Under the pieces are notes generated by a model. It was not told the origin of the DNA. It did not search any database and worked only from the letters and a program-made list of their open reading frames with translations. DNA of 59,175 bases. It comes from an uncultured Photobacterium sp. Lineage in GTDB: Bacteria; Pseudomonadota; Gammaproteobacteria; Enterobacterales; Vibrionaceae. The DNA is taken from contig NZ_CAMRAN010000024.1 in assembly GCF_947039875.1 (NCBI RefSeq), forward strand, positions 1 through 59,175, in the 5' to 3' direction. This document shows, piece after piece, positions 9,000 through 18,219 of this stretch. Within the stretch, counting starts at the first letter, position 1, and each line of letters starts with the position of its first letter. A program made the position numbers and the translations under genes.

Positions 9000-9569
9000 T
9001 TATTTGCATGCCCGAAGTAATTGCTGATATTTTTCAGGTGTATCAATATCATGATAAATACCACTTGATGCATCTAACTGTAAATATTGCTCTTCACCTG
9101 TTTGCAATACTTGCTTCATTTTAGCCGTCGTTGGTAAGGCTAAAATGCATGGAATTAACGCAGCATCAATTAAAACGGGATGCCCTGTTTGTTGCTTATT
9201 ACCAGGAAACACTACGGCAGCATGACGCATTTGCGATAACAGCGAAAATACCTGCGGATCGATACAAGGCATATCGGCATGAGTAATAAAAAACCATGAA
9301 CTAGCTACCGCTGCAATTCCCTTTTGAATAGAGCTTAACATGCCTTGTTGATAATCAGGATTCACCACCACCAGAATATGTGGCTGATGTCGGTATCGCT
9401 GTACCAGTTCATCAGCGCGATAACCGGCAACGACTATTACTCTTGAACAAAAGACCAAGGCGTGTTCAATGGCAATATCGAGTAGTGTACTGTCACGATA
9501 AGGTAGTATAGGTTTCCATGCCCCCATTCGTGATGACAGCCCCGCAGCCGGTATCACACAATCAACCAT
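9000..9569 (-). CDS. MobA/MocA-like molybdenum cofactor nucleotidyltransferase
   Basis: A 189-residue NTP-transferase-fold protein. The nucleotide-binding signature LSSRMGAWKPILPY is near the N-terminus and the metal-binding stretch THADMPCID is near the middle. Relatives (MocA, MobA) attach CMP or GMP to molybdopterin; the position in a xanthine-dehydrogenase-family operon favours MCD formation by a MocA-type enzyme. I start at the ATG at 9569, which overlaps the xdhC stop by eight bases and suggests coupled translation. A longer TTG-initiated form (to 9596) has no better ribosome site. It is the last gene of the operon. Confidence 0.85.
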   Translation of the reverse strand: MVDCVIPAAGLSSRMGAWKPILPYRDSTLLDIAIEHALVFCSRVIVVAGYRADELVQRYRHQPHILVVVNPDYQQGMLSSIQKGIAAVASSWFFITHADMPCIDPQVFSLLSQMRHAAVVFPGNKQQTGHPVLIDAALIPCILALPTTAKMKQVLQTGEEQYLQLDASSGIYHDIDTPEKYQQLLRACK

Positions 9570-10542
9570 GGTGATAATGCCATGAATCACAGTCAATGCC
9601 GTTTTTTACTGCGATAACTTCTGCGATCACGGCAATGGCAATTTCAAACGGGGTCTTACTACCAATAGCAATTCCAATTGGCGCATGTAATCGTGCTAAT
9701 TGTGACTGTGTATATTCACCAATTCGCATTAATCGTTCACGACGACGAGCACTGTTCGCATGTGAACCTAATGCACCAATATAAAACGCATTGGACTCTA
9801 ATGCTCCCATTAATCCCATGTCATCAACACGAGGATCATGGGCAAGTGCTAACACTGCGGTATAAACATTGGTATAACGCTCAACAAAAGCATCCGCAGA
9901 GCACCATTCAACATCAATGCCCCCTTCTGCCGCTGTCCAACGCCAACTTTGACTGTAATTTTCACGAATATCACACAATCTTACAGTAAATCCCGCTCTC
10001 ACGGCTAACCGTGCAACCTCTTCACTGACTTGGCTTATGCCCAATAATAGTAATTGCCAATGTTGTTGGTAATGCACCATTAACCAGGGGGAAGGATATG
10101 GCGTAGTATCTGTACCACTGACAATATTACGTTGCTCAGTCTCAATATTGACAGCACGAATAAAAGTGGACGTTTGTTCCGCAGCCATTAACCAATCGTC
10201 AACCAAATAACAATTATCAGGGTATAAATGTTCAATTAATAAAGAGATGTGACCACCACACGGCAGTTCATATTGGCTACCATTTGCGGCTAAATGGGTA
10301 CCATAATCAAACACTTGCAGTGGTTTATCTAGCTCATGTTGTTGAATTAACTTCATAAAAGCATCTTCAATACACCCACCAGATACCGATCCTGAGCGAA
10401 TATCACCATCAGTAGCAAATAAAGCGCCAACAGGACGGGGAGCCGATCCATAAGTGGACAAAATAGTACATAACCACACTGATTTCCCTTGGTGTAGCCA
10501 TGTCTGACAATCTAATAATACGTGTTTATCTAAGGCATTCAT
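9562..10542 (-). CDS. xdhC: XdhC/CoxI family molybdenum cofactor maturation protein
   Basis: A 326-residue cytoplasmic chaperone that, in this family, binds and sulfurates the molybdenum cofactor and inserts it into xanthine-dehydrogenase-type enzymes. The N-terminal XdhC domain has the pattern GSAPRPVGA and SVSGGCIEDA (residues 31-62). The C-terminal Rossmann-like domain carries HDPRVDD and GALGSHANSARRR. It lies 74 bp behind the cytochrome gene, after a strong hairpin, and overlaps the nucleotidyltransferase. The context says its client is the molybdoenzyme encoded just upstream. Confidence 0.92.
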   Translation of the reverse strand: MNALDKHVLLDCQTWLHQGKSVWLCTILSTYGSAPRPVGALFATDGDIRSGSVSGGCIEDAFMKLIQQHELDKPLQVFDYGTHLAANGSQYELPCGGHISLLIEHLYPDNCYLVDDWLMAAEQTSTFIRAVNIETEQRNIVSGTDTTPYPSPWLMVHYQQHWQLLLLGISQVSEEVARLAVRAGFTVRLCDIRENYSQSWRWTAAEGGIDVEWCSADAFVERYTNVYTAVLALAHDPRVDDMGLMGALESNAFYIGALGSHANSARRRERLMRIGEYTQSQLARLHAPIGIAIGSKTPFEIAIAVIAEVIAVKNGIDCDSWHYHHG

Positions 10543-10584
10543 AAGTCGTCTATCACTTTGTTTACTATAACAACAATACCAAAG

Positions 10585-10608
10585 TTAGCCTGCAATAATG
10601 CAGGCTAA
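10585..10608 (-). terminator. Hairpin between the cytochrome gene and xdhC
   Basis: A 10-bp perfect stem TTAGCCTGCA / TGCAGGCTAA with an ATAA loop. The T-run on the minus strand is poor (CTTTGG), so it probably lowers expression of the accessory genes or protects the upstream mRNA rather than ending transcription. Confidence 0.55.
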
Positions 10609-10616
10609 TCTTAAGC

Positions 10617-11888
10617 TTAATCGTTAGCTAATTGCTTTTTAACTGCCGCGACTTGCTTTGCGGTGGTCGTTGTTACTTGTGAAGAAAAACGTTTATGCAA
10701 ATACATTATCAAATCAGCCATTTGTTGGTTATTTAAGCTATTTTTATATCCAGGCATAGCATAATAAGTTTGATTCTGGCTGTAACTTTGTCGCTCAATA
10801 CCATTATTTAAAACAGCTACCGTATTGAAAATATTACTGTTTTCAATAGTCGCATTATTTTCTAACGCAGGGGCTACATTTGGTGTCCCCTGGCCATTTT
10901 GACCATGGCAACCAGAACACTTATCCATATAGATACGGTATCCTGGTAGTTTAGTGTCAAATTGTGATGTAACAAGTGACGTTAACTTAGGTTGTGCCAC
11001 AGCCGATTGTGGTGGTTGTGTTTGATTCAATAAATAACTGGTTATTGCAGTAATATCATGATCGTCCAGTTGAGTTAGACTATGTTTCTCAACGATGAAC
11101 ATATCATTAAACGCAGTGCCTTTCGGTGATTGTCCTGTTTTTAAGAACTGGGCTAAATTATTAAATGTCCAATGTTCTTGAGCAAGATTTTTTGAGGTAA
11201 TATTAGGCGCATTAAGATTATTAACTACCGCACCTTCTAGTGCGTGTTGTTGCTCCGTTGCCATCATAAAATTACGCGGAGTATGACACTCACCACAGTG
11301 GCCTAATCCTTGCACTAGATATTTACCACGATTCCATAATGGCGTTTTATCCGCGGTAGGTGTAAAGGTCGGTTTATCAAACGCGATAAGATTCCAGACT
11401 TTTAATCCCATACGAATATTGAACGGGAACCCAATCCCATTTTCTCTATTCGGTTGAGTCGCAGGTTTGGTTTGCATGAAATACGCATATAACGCGTGCA
11501 TATCGTGATCGTTAATGCGGTGATACGACGCATAAGGCATCGCAGGGTATAAATTACCTTTAGGCGCAACACCATTACGTACCGCATCAACAAATTGCTG
11601 ATAACTGTAATTACCAATACCGTGCTGTTTATCACTACTAATATTAGTTGAATATAGAGTACCAAACGGCGTATCAAATGCACGCCCACCACCATAAACT
11701 TGACCACTATCAATAGTATGACAACCACTGCAATCACCCGCAGCCGCTAAGTATTTACCTTGCGCGATCAATTGTGCCATGTTTTCGGATAATGGCGCTT
11801 GTGTATCCGTTGATTCGGCTTGTGCATACACTGTGCTGCTACTTAATAATAAACCACAAACGGCACTGATTTTTAAACTCGGTTTCAT
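10617..11888 (-). CDS. Tri-heme cytochrome c subunit of a molybdenum dehydrogenase
   Basis: A 423-residue periplasmic cytochrome with a Sec signal peptide (cleavage near VYAQA, residue 22) and three heme c motifs: CSGCH at 53-57, CGECH at 198-202 and CSGCH at 324-328. Its layout is that of the cytochrome subunit of alcohol, gluconate and aldehyde dehydrogenases, which passes electrons to the respiratory chain. Its ATG overlaps the stop of the 2Fe-2S subunit gene by four bases. Together with the two upstream subunits it forms a periplasmic oxidoreductase that has no flavin subunit. Confidence 0.9.
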   Translation of the reverse strand: MKPSLKISAVCGLLLSSSTVYAQAESTDTQAPLSENMAQLIAQGKYLAAAGDCSGCHTIDSGQVYGGGRAFDTPFGTLYSTNISSDKQHGIGNYSYQQFVDAVRNGVAPKGNLYPAMPYASYHRINDHDMHALYAYFMQTKPATQPNRENGIGFPFNIRMGLKVWNLIAFDKPTFTPTADKTPLWNRGKYLVQGLGHCGECHTPRNFMMATEQQHALEGAVVNNLNAPNITSKNLAQEHWTFNNLAQFLKTGQSPKGTAFNDMFIVEKHSLTQLDDHDITAITSYLLNQTQPPQSAVAQPKLTSLVTSQFDTKLPGYRIYMDKCSGCHGQNGQGTPNVAPALENNATIENSNIFNTVAVLNNGIERQSYSQNQTYYAMPGYKNSLNNQQMADLIMYLHKRFSSQVTTTTAKQVAAVKKQLAND

Positions 11889-12415
11889 TTGACTAACCCC
11901 GGCTGTGACAGTACTAAATCTCGCAAACCAACATAGTATTTACGGTAACCAGAACAACGGCAAATATGTTTTTTTAATGCGTTTTCAATCACATTCTCAA
12001 CCTGTTCTTTATCGACAGGTTGCTTGGCTAATTGCTCAACTAATACGGTTGATTCATTAACAAAACCAGAAGTACACCAACCACATTGAAAAGAAAAATG
12101 ATCCACAAATGTTTGCTGTACTGGGCTTAATGCTGTGATCTGCCCCATTAAATTACGTTTTGCGTGACCTTCGACGGTACGCAGTTTTTTGCCGTTAAAA
12201 TTACCAACACCATTAATACAAGTACGTTCCGTATGCGATCCACCATCGGCATCATCCACAATGATAGAGCAGGCGTGACAAACACCAATACCACAACCAA
12301 ATTTAGTACCAGTTAACCCTTGATATTCATGAAGAAAATCAATCATTTTCACTGATTCATCAACATCAACTGGACCGACAACATTACCGTTAATAGTCAT
12401 TGTTACAGTGATCAT
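11885..12415 (-). CDS. 2Fe-2S subunit of a xanthine-dehydrogenase-family enzyme (IorA type)
   Basis: A 176-residue small subunit. A plant-type ferredoxin domain holds C41, C46, C49 and C66, and a C-terminal helical 2Fe-2S domain holds C111, C114, C152 and C154 (pattern QCGWCTSGF and CRCSGY). It carries electrons from the molybdenum site to the cytochrome. It has no signal peptide, so it is expected to cross the membrane with the Tat-signal-bearing large subunit. Four-base ATGA overlaps with both neighbours show tight translational coupling. Homologues include isoquinoline 1-oxidoreductase alpha and aldehyde dehydrogenase small subunits. Confidence 0.93.
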   Translation of the reverse strand: MITVTMTINGNVVGPVDVDESVKMIDFLHEYQGLTGTKFGCGIGVCHACSIIVDDADGGSHTERTCINGVGNFNGKKLRTVEGHAKRNLMGQITALSPVQQTFVDHFSFQCGWCTSGFVNESTVLVEQLAKQPVDKEQVENVIENALKKHICRCSGYRKYYVGLRDLVLSQPGLVK

Positions 12416-15255
12416 GCGAGTGCTTCCTTAATATCATTAGCCGTTACAGGTAAGTGGTAAAAGCGTTTATTAGTAATTTGGTAAAGTGCTTCAGTAACAG
12501 CTGCGACAATTGGAATCATCACCACTTCAGCAATACCTTTGCGCTGATCAGAGTTATTAAATGGCGGCAAAATAGTATGATTCATTTGCCATACACCCAC
12601 ATCTGTCGCTAATGGCACCTGATAACGATTGAGGTTCCAAGTACCATTACCTGGACCTTCTTCACCTGGTGGTAAGTATTCGTGCAATACATGCCCAATC
12701 CCCATCACCAAACCGCCTTCAATTTGACCTTCAACCAACTCTTTAACAATCACTTTACCTGCATCAAGCCAAGTTTGAGTGGCAACAATTTCAACTTTAC
12801 CTGAGCCTTCTTCAACCGCTAATTCGACCAAGACTGCACAAGGGGCGTAATACACCACCATTGCATTATTTAAAACAGTCGCTGGATAGTTAACATTGCT
12901 ACGGTCTAATAAATGCCAGCCATCACTGGCCATTAATTTTTTCTTATTCGCATTAGCACCATGGCCATATTTCACTGCCATTGCATCTAATTGATACGTT
13001 TTTGTCTGTCCTTCAACAGTGAAATCTGCATCCACCCAGCCCCAACGGTTAAATGTATGCACCATTGCACCGGTCACTAAACCTTGCTGATGGACATGCT
13101 GTGCTAGCATATCAAGAGGTAATGGTTCCATGCCTTTAGCACTTAACTTACCCTCAACCCAAACAGCATCTTCCATTGCACCAAAATCTATCGCAGCCAG
13201 ATCACCGCTGTAATACAACTTAGTCCAAATAGCTTTTGCCGCAGGCCATAATCCGTATTCAAAAATCACTTTCGCTGCATTTTCTGTTGCTTTAGATTGG
13301 AAATAAGCCGACGTTGATGCAGACGATGCGTAAGGAATCGTCGGTGTCCAACGCGGATTTTGTTGCATTTTATCTTGGTAGGCTTGGCTCATCGTAAATG
13401 GTGATTGAGTATTGATCATCTGTAATGGATCCCAACCATGCACTTCAGCAAGGTTGATAGTATCAGCAGGACGGCCAAAATAATCAGCTAAAACAGCGGC
13501 TTGTGATGTTTGTGCGCCAGTGCCGATTTCCACCGCAGAAATACCCATCACTAAACGACCGTTTTTATCCATTTCAATATAAGTTGAAGGTGCATCATCA
13601 CCCGCACCATAATCTTTAGTACAAATGGCAAAACCCGTACCAAAGCGTTTATTTGGATATTTCGCTTCATAGGTTTTACGGCGTTGTTCACGCTGGGTCC
13701 ACATTTCATGCTGCTGTGCTTGTTTTAATATTTCAGCATAATGTTCAGTGCTAGTTGGTACCGCACCTTGGGTATTCAATTGGCCCGTTTGGATCGTATT
13801 GCGAAGTCTTAAATCAATCGGATCAATATTGAGTAATTGTGCTGCTTCATTAACCATCATTTCCATGGCTGACATTGTCTGTAACGTACCAAAACCACGC
13901 ATAGAACCTGATGCGGGATTTTCAGACACATTGGCAACAGCGGTAATATCATTTTTAGGGAAATAATAAATTGACTGCAATGCACTCGCGCCGACTTCAG
14001 CAACAACAGAGCTGAAGTTTTCACGGCCACCGCCATCAAGATCCATGTAACTCACAATCCCTTGGAATTTACCGGTTGTTTTATCAATCGCTAATTGGTT
14101 GTGCATCTTAAAAGGATGACGTTTTAAACCTGATTGAAACTGTTGGAAGCGATCGTTTGCCATACGTACAGGATGTTTACTGTACATCGCCGCTAATAGA
14201 CCATAGAAAGGCAATATAGAGTGATCTTTACCACCAAAGCCACCACCAATAAAAGGCGAGTGCACCACCAAGTTCTTCACTTTACCTGCAAGAGGACCAT
14301 TGTTAAGCATCTTGGTTGCAAAACCAAAGAAGTTAGCTGGAGATTGCGAAGAAGGAATGGTATGCATAGTCTGTGTTTTAGGATCAAACCAACCATTAAA
14401 ACATTCGGGCTCTAAAAACATCGGATCAATAAATTGAGTTTGATAATTACGATCTAACACAAAATTATTATCATCTTTTAAGCTTGCTTTAATATCGTCA
14501 GCAACCGCCATTTGTTGCTCTAATGCTGTACCTAAATGATTGGGCTTTGGCCAAAATGGTTTATGGTCAACATAATTAGGGAAATTAACACCATTTTTTA
14601 ATGGACTGTATTTATCAGGTAAGACGCCCTCAGCATTACCTTGTTCACGAGTAATTCGCCACACACCCCACGGATCTTTTTCTGCGGCAACTAATGGTTG
14701 TTGTTTACCATATTTAATAATTTCACTATTAAATTGCAATATACCTTTAGCGCGATGATAAGTGATAAAGTCATCAAAAATAAGTAGCATGACGACTTGA
14801 CCAATATAGTCAGGCATTGCACCTTCAGTAACCAACATATTAGTGCCATAAAATTGTGGTAATTCAATCTTATCTTTGGTTAATGTTGATCCAGTAACAA
14901 TATTACTTGGCTGAGCATTTGCAGGTAATAAACTTAAATCAACACCTTGATAGATACGATCAGCACGATCGGCACGAATATAAAAAGCCCATGACTGCTC
15001 ACTTGGCCAACCATTAATATCAGTTGATCGCAAATCACGTCCATACACTTTTTCACCCGTTACTTTAGCAATAGCATCACTTCGAAAACGTACTTTAAAA
15101 TCAGATTTCCAAGATGATGCTAATTCAGGAGCAACTAAACTATTACTGCCATCTAAATTAAGATTAAATCGGGCTAAAGCGGGGACTGTATAAACGCAGA
15201 TACCAGCAATGATACCATGTTTAATAAAACTCCTTCGCGAAAGTTCCATTGACAT
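12412..15255 (-). CDS. Molybdopterin-binding large subunit, xanthine dehydrogenase family (IorB type), Tat-exported
   Basis: A 947-residue subunit starting at the ATG at 15255, chosen because AAGGAG sits six bases before it; a longer ATG frame (to 15300) lacks such a site. The N-terminus has a twin-arginine signal, SRRSFIK, followed by a hydrophobic stretch ending near ALA. Moco-binding stretches of the family are visible (SPFIGGGFGGKD, GSMRGFGTLQ). The family hydroxylates aldehydes or N-heterocycles; the set of large subunit, 2Fe-2S subunit and cytochrome c fits an IorAB- or aldehyde-dehydrogenase-type periplasmic enzyme. The exact substrate cannot be read from the sequence. It is the first gene of a five-gene operon. 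Confidence 0.9.
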   Translation of the reverse strand: MSMELSRRSFIKHGIIAGICVYTVPALARFNLNLDGSNSLVAPELASSWKSDFKVRFRSDAIAKVTGEKVYGRDLRSTDINGWPSEQSWAFYIRADRADRIYQGVDLSLLPANAQPSNIVTGSTLTKDKIELPQFYGTNMLVTEGAMPDYIGQVVMLLIFDDFITYHRAKGILQFNSEIIKYGKQQPLVAAEKDPWGVWRITREQGNAEGVLPDKYSPLKNGVNFPNYVDHKPFWPKPNHLGTALEQQMAVADDIKASLKDDNNFVLDRNYQTQFIDPMFLEPECFNGWFDPKTQTMHTIPSSQSPANFFGFATKMLNNGPLAGKVKNLVVHSPFIGGGFGGKDHSILPFYGLLAAMYSKHPVRMANDRFQQFQSGLKRHPFKMHNQLAIDKTTGKFQGIVSYMDLDGGGRENFSSVVAEVGASALQSIYYFPKNDITAVANVSENPASGSMRGFGTLQTMSAMEMMVNEAAQLLNIDPIDLRLRNTIQTGQLNTQGAVPTSTEHYAEILKQAQQHEMWTQREQRRKTYEAKYPNKRFGTGFAICTKDYGAGDDAPSTYIEMDKNGRLVMGISAVEIGTGAQTSQAAVLADYFGRPADTINLAEVHGWDPLQMINTQSPFTMSQAYQDKMQQNPRWTPTIPYASSASTSAYFQSKATENAAKVIFEYGLWPAAKAIWTKLYYSGDLAAIDFGAMEDAVWVEGKLSAKGMEPLPLDMLAQHVHQQGLVTGAMVHTFNRWGWVDADFTVEGQTKTYQLDAMAVKYGHGANANKKKLMASDGWHLLDRSNVNYPATVLNNAMVVYYAPCAVLVELAVEEGSGKVEIVATQTWLDAGKVIVKELVEGQIEGGLVMGIGHVLHEYLPPGEEGPGNGTWNLNRYQVPLATDVGVWQMNHTILPPFNNSDQRKGIAEVVMIPIVAAVTEALYQITNKRFYHLPVTANDIKEALA

Positions 15256-15744
15256 GATTAACTCCTTCACATTCTCACTATAATTTTTATTATATTTCAA
15301 AATGAAAATTCTTTTTTATTAAATACCACACAATAGCCATGGTTATTAACAACAATAAGAAAATCAAATTAAAATTACTATTTATGCACAATAGATATGC
15401 TTAATATTACGCATTTTAAACCCCTGCATCATATACGAAACAATCAATTAAAAGCAAAAATATGAATAATTACCTAAACAATAAAAAGAAACATAAAAAT
15501 AACAATTGGGTTTACATTCGATAGTTTTTTTTACTAAACAGACAATAAATAAACTATTTTCACAGCGGTAAAGAGATCTTTATTCAAAAAAAAACAAATT
15601 TCAAATTAATATTGATTTATAAGTTATCAAGTTAGTCTATTAAAACATCGTCATTTTTATGACGCTTAAACCATATATAATAAAAAAGGATAGGTTATTA
15701 AACCTATCCTTTTTTATCTAGTAACAAATTGATTAATTTTTATA
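15256..15744. other. AT-rich region between the molybdoenzyme operon and dps
   Basis: About 490 bp, very AT-rich, with the promoter region of the molybdoenzyme operon expected at its left side and the dps terminator at its right. I see no convincing promoter boxes and no small gene. Confidence 0.5.
15682..15716 (-). terminator. Terminator of dps
   Basis: AAAAAAGGATAGGTT and its complement AACCTATCCTTTTTT close a short ATTA loop; on the minus strand the hairpin ends in a T-run. Confidence 0.85.
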
Positions 15745-16281
15745 TCAATGACGGTATGATTCATAAAGGAACCAGACACGACGTTCTGTTTCATCAATCC
15801 AATTATCAATCATACTCACTGAAGAAAAATCATTACGTTCATCACATAAAATATGTGCGGCACGAAGTTCAGCGGCTAATTGTTTATTATCTTCACACAA
15901 CTCAGCAAGCATATCTGCGGGCTCAACATAATCAGCGTCATTATCTAAAATACGCTGCATACGAGCAATTTCACCAATTGAACGAATAGTACGGCCACCA
16001 ATTTTACGTGCACGTTCAGCAATATCATCAGTCATTGCAAATAACTGAGTACTTTGCTCATCTAACATTAAATGGTAATCGCGGAAATGCGCACCACTCA
16101 TATGCCAATGAAAGTTTTTGGTTTTCATATAAATCGCAAACACATCAGCTAAAATTGCAGTTAATGCGCCACTGATCTCTTTAGTCGCGTCTACACATAG
16201 ATCTGTAGGTGTGGCTAGAGGATGAGTGAGATGTTGTTTAGCATCTTCAATTTGAACTTCATTCAAGATTGTAGTACTCAT
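15745..16281 (-). CDS. dps: Dps family DNA-binding ferritin-like protein
   Basis: A 178-residue member of the Dps family, which forms 12-subunit shells that oxidise and store iron and shield DNA during stress and stationary phase. The inter-subunit ferroxidase signature is present: H58 and H60 in NFHWHMSG, H70, D74 and E75 in YHLMLDEQ. I start at the ATG at 16281 because AAGGAT lies six bases upstream; a longer frame to 16371 has no ribosome site and an atypical N-terminus. The gene is single and faces away from the M14 peptidase gene, sharing a 250-bp divergent promoter region. Confidence 0.93.
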   Translation of the reverse strand: MSTTILNEVQIEDAKQHLTHPLATPTDLCVDATKEISGALTAILADVFAIYMKTKNFHWHMSGAHFRDYHLMLDEQSTQLFAMTDDIAERARKIGGRTIRSIGEIARMQRILDNDADYVEPADMLAELCEDNKQLAAELRAAHILCDERNDFSSVSMIDNWIDETERRVWFLYESYRH

Positions 16282-16534
16282 CGTCTTATCCTTAGTAATA
16301 ATTTTGTGAACATCATTACTATAGGCCGTTTTATTTGTATGACAATAGTGGGTAGCAGCAGATAAATGCAACCTGATTTTACTTTCTTCTCGATTAATAG
16401 TATTAGTTTTAATTCAGTATAATTATCAGTATTTCTATTTTTTTGAAATGATAATTAGATAAAATTTGCTTAAATATAGCCAGCTGTTTACCCTCTAAAA
16501 CAGACACCTCAATAATAATGATATAGGTAACACA

Positions 16535-17458
16535 ATGGACAATTCATTTGGATACGCAATTGGTACTCCGGGAATAAAATGGAGCGCCACAGAAAAAGCT
16601 GCATGGTTAGCACAAACCACCATTAAACGTAGTTACCTTGAGCAAGTTGTTTCCCAGATTCATACTTTAAGTGAAAAATTCGATGTTGAGCAATATGGTG
16701 AACTGTCTTACTCACCTGAAAAATATCCGCTATTTGCAATCAAAACTCGCCATTGGGATGACGCAAAACCAACGATCTTAATCACGGGTGGTATTCATGG
16801 TTATGAAACTAGCGGTGTCCATGGTGCATTAACGTTCTTGGCACAAAAAGCACAACAATACAGTACTGATTTTAATATTATGGTCGTGCCTTGTGTAAGC
16901 CCATGGGGATATGAAACGATCAATCGTTGGAATCCTAATGCAGTCGATCCAAACCGCTCATTTTATGCAAATAGCCCAGCAGAAGAATCTGCCGCATTGA
17001 TGAAGCTCGTTCAAGCTCAGCATACACATTTTCTCGCTCACCTTGATTTGCATGAAACCACTGATAGTGATGAAAGTGAATTTAGACCAGCGCTTGCCGC
17101 ACGTGATGGTAAAGAATATATCGCCGATATTGTACCTGACGGTTTTTATGGCGTCGGCGATACTGAAAACCCACAACATGACTTTCAAAAAGCCATTATT
17201 GATTCAGTGCGCCATGTTACCCACATTGCCCCCGCTGACAATGATGGTAATATTATTGGAGAGCCAATTACCCAAGAAGGTGTGATTAATTATCCACTAA
17301 AAGCATTAGGTTTATGTGCTAGCGTAACTGACGCTTTGTATACTTCAACAACTGAAGTTTATCCAGATAGCCCTCGTGTTACAGATCAAGAGTGTAATAT
17401 GGCCCAAGTAGCGGCCATTATTGGTGCTCTTGAATATTTAAAACACCACCAGTCGTAA
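16535..17458 (+). CDS. M14 family zinc carboxypeptidase-like protein
   Basis: A 307-residue protein with the M14 zinc site: H88 and E91 in GGIHGYETSG and H173 in HLDLHETTD. The substrate-carboxylate motif DPNRSF is at 138-143. There is no signal peptide, so it should act in the cytoplasm, perhaps on small peptides or amidated amino acids. It resembles uncharacterised M14 proteins more than pancreatic-type carboxypeptidases. It is the only gene on this strand before ogt, 66 bp downstream. Substrate unknown. Confidence 0.8.
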   Translation: MDNSFGYAIGTPGIKWSATEKAAWLAQTTIKRSYLEQVVSQIHTLSEKFDVEQYGELSYSPEKYPLFAIKTRHWDDAKPTILITGGIHGYETSGVHGALTFLAQKAQQYSTDFNIMVVPCVSPWGYETINRWNPNAVDPNRSFYANSPAEESAALMKLVQAQHTHFLAHLDLHETTDSDESEFRPALAARDGKEYIADIVPDGFYGVGDTENPQHDFQKAIIDSVRHVTHIAPADNDGNIIGEPITQEGVINYPLKALGLCASVTDALYTSTTEVYPDSPRVTDQECNMAQVAAIIGALEYLKHHQS

Positions 17459-17524
17459 GCTCTTTTTTATCCACTCTTAAACGCGCTATACTGATTATCT
17501 AGTGTAGCGCGAAGGTTTTTTATT

Positions 17525-18001
17525 ATGTGCACTTACTTCAATACGATGGACTCCCCCATTGGATGCTTAACACTGTACGCTACTGAGCATGCGTTAACAG
17601 CTATCCTCTATCAAGATCAAACACCGCAACCTGAAACAGCAACCTACATGCCACAACACCCATTATTAGTTGAATGTGAACAACAATTACAACAGTATTT
17701 CACAGGGACTCGCCAACACTTTGATTTACCATTGGCACCTAAAGGCACTGATTTTCAGCAACGTGTATGGCAATCTTTATGCACCATCCCATATGGTGTG
17801 TGTTGGAGTTATCAGCAACTCGCTATCTCAATTGGTAATATTAAAGCATGCCAAGCTGTTGGAATGGCAAACAGTAAAAACCCGTTATCCATTGTCATTC
17901 CATGCCACCGCGTTATTGGTAAAAACGGTACATTAACTGGCTATGCTGGCGGATTAGAGAAAAAACAAACACTGTTGGCTTTAGAGCAAGAGCACGCCTA
18001 A
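17525..18001 (+). CDS. ogt: Methylated-DNA-protein-cysteine methyltransferase
   Basis: A 158-residue suicide repair protein that takes the alkyl group from O6-alkylguanine (and O4-alkylthymine) onto its own cysteine. The acceptor is C127 in VIPCHRVIG, followed by the family stretch NGTLTGYAGGLEKK. The helix-turn-helix part around residues 98-118 inserts into the minor groove. Length fits Ogt-type proteins without the Ada regulatory domain. Its stop codon overlaps, on the opposite strand, the stop of the small Trp-rich protein gene by four bases, so the two genes converge without a spacer. Confidence 0.93.
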   Translation: MCTYFNTMDSPIGCLTLYATEHALTAILYQDQTPQPETATYMPQHPLLVECEQQLQQYFTGTRQHFDLPLAPKGTDFQQRVWQSLCTIPYGVCWSYQQLAISIGNIKACQAVGMANSKNPLSIVIPCHRVIGKNGTLTGYAGGLEKKQTLLALEQEHA

Positions 18002-18219
18002 TTCCAACCGATAATCCAAGTTTGGTCATTTTTTAAATCATGCCAATCAATGTCATACAGTTTATTTGTCATTACAGCTTGAATAACACATTTTTCTACT
18101 TGCTGATTTTCATTAAATAATACTGTAACTATCTCAAAATGTTTTTCTTTGTTATCCACAACCACTTTCGTCCATTTGCTATGAAGTAACGCTTTGGGAT
18201 TCACGGGATTCGTCATCAT
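17998..18219 (-). CDS. TIGR02450 family small Trp-rich protein
   Basis: A 73-residue protein matching the TIGR02450 pattern: NPKALLHSKWTKV at the N-terminus, a KHF stretch in the middle and conserved tryptophans (W16, W54, W68, W72). Function is unknown in the family. Its ATG overlaps the stop of the HAD hydrolase gene by one base (TAATG), so it is probably translated by coupling from the same transcript. The 3' end overlaps ogt on the other strand. It is soluble, with no signal peptide. Confidence 0.8.
   Translation of the reverse strand: MMTNPVNPKALLHSKWTKVVVDNKEKHFEIVTVLFNENQQVEKCVIQAVMTNKLYDIDWHDLKNDQTWIIGWN

Noticed and set aside
9678..9989. Plus-strand His-rich frame
   Set aside because: It is antisense to xdhC, which has clear family motifs throughout.
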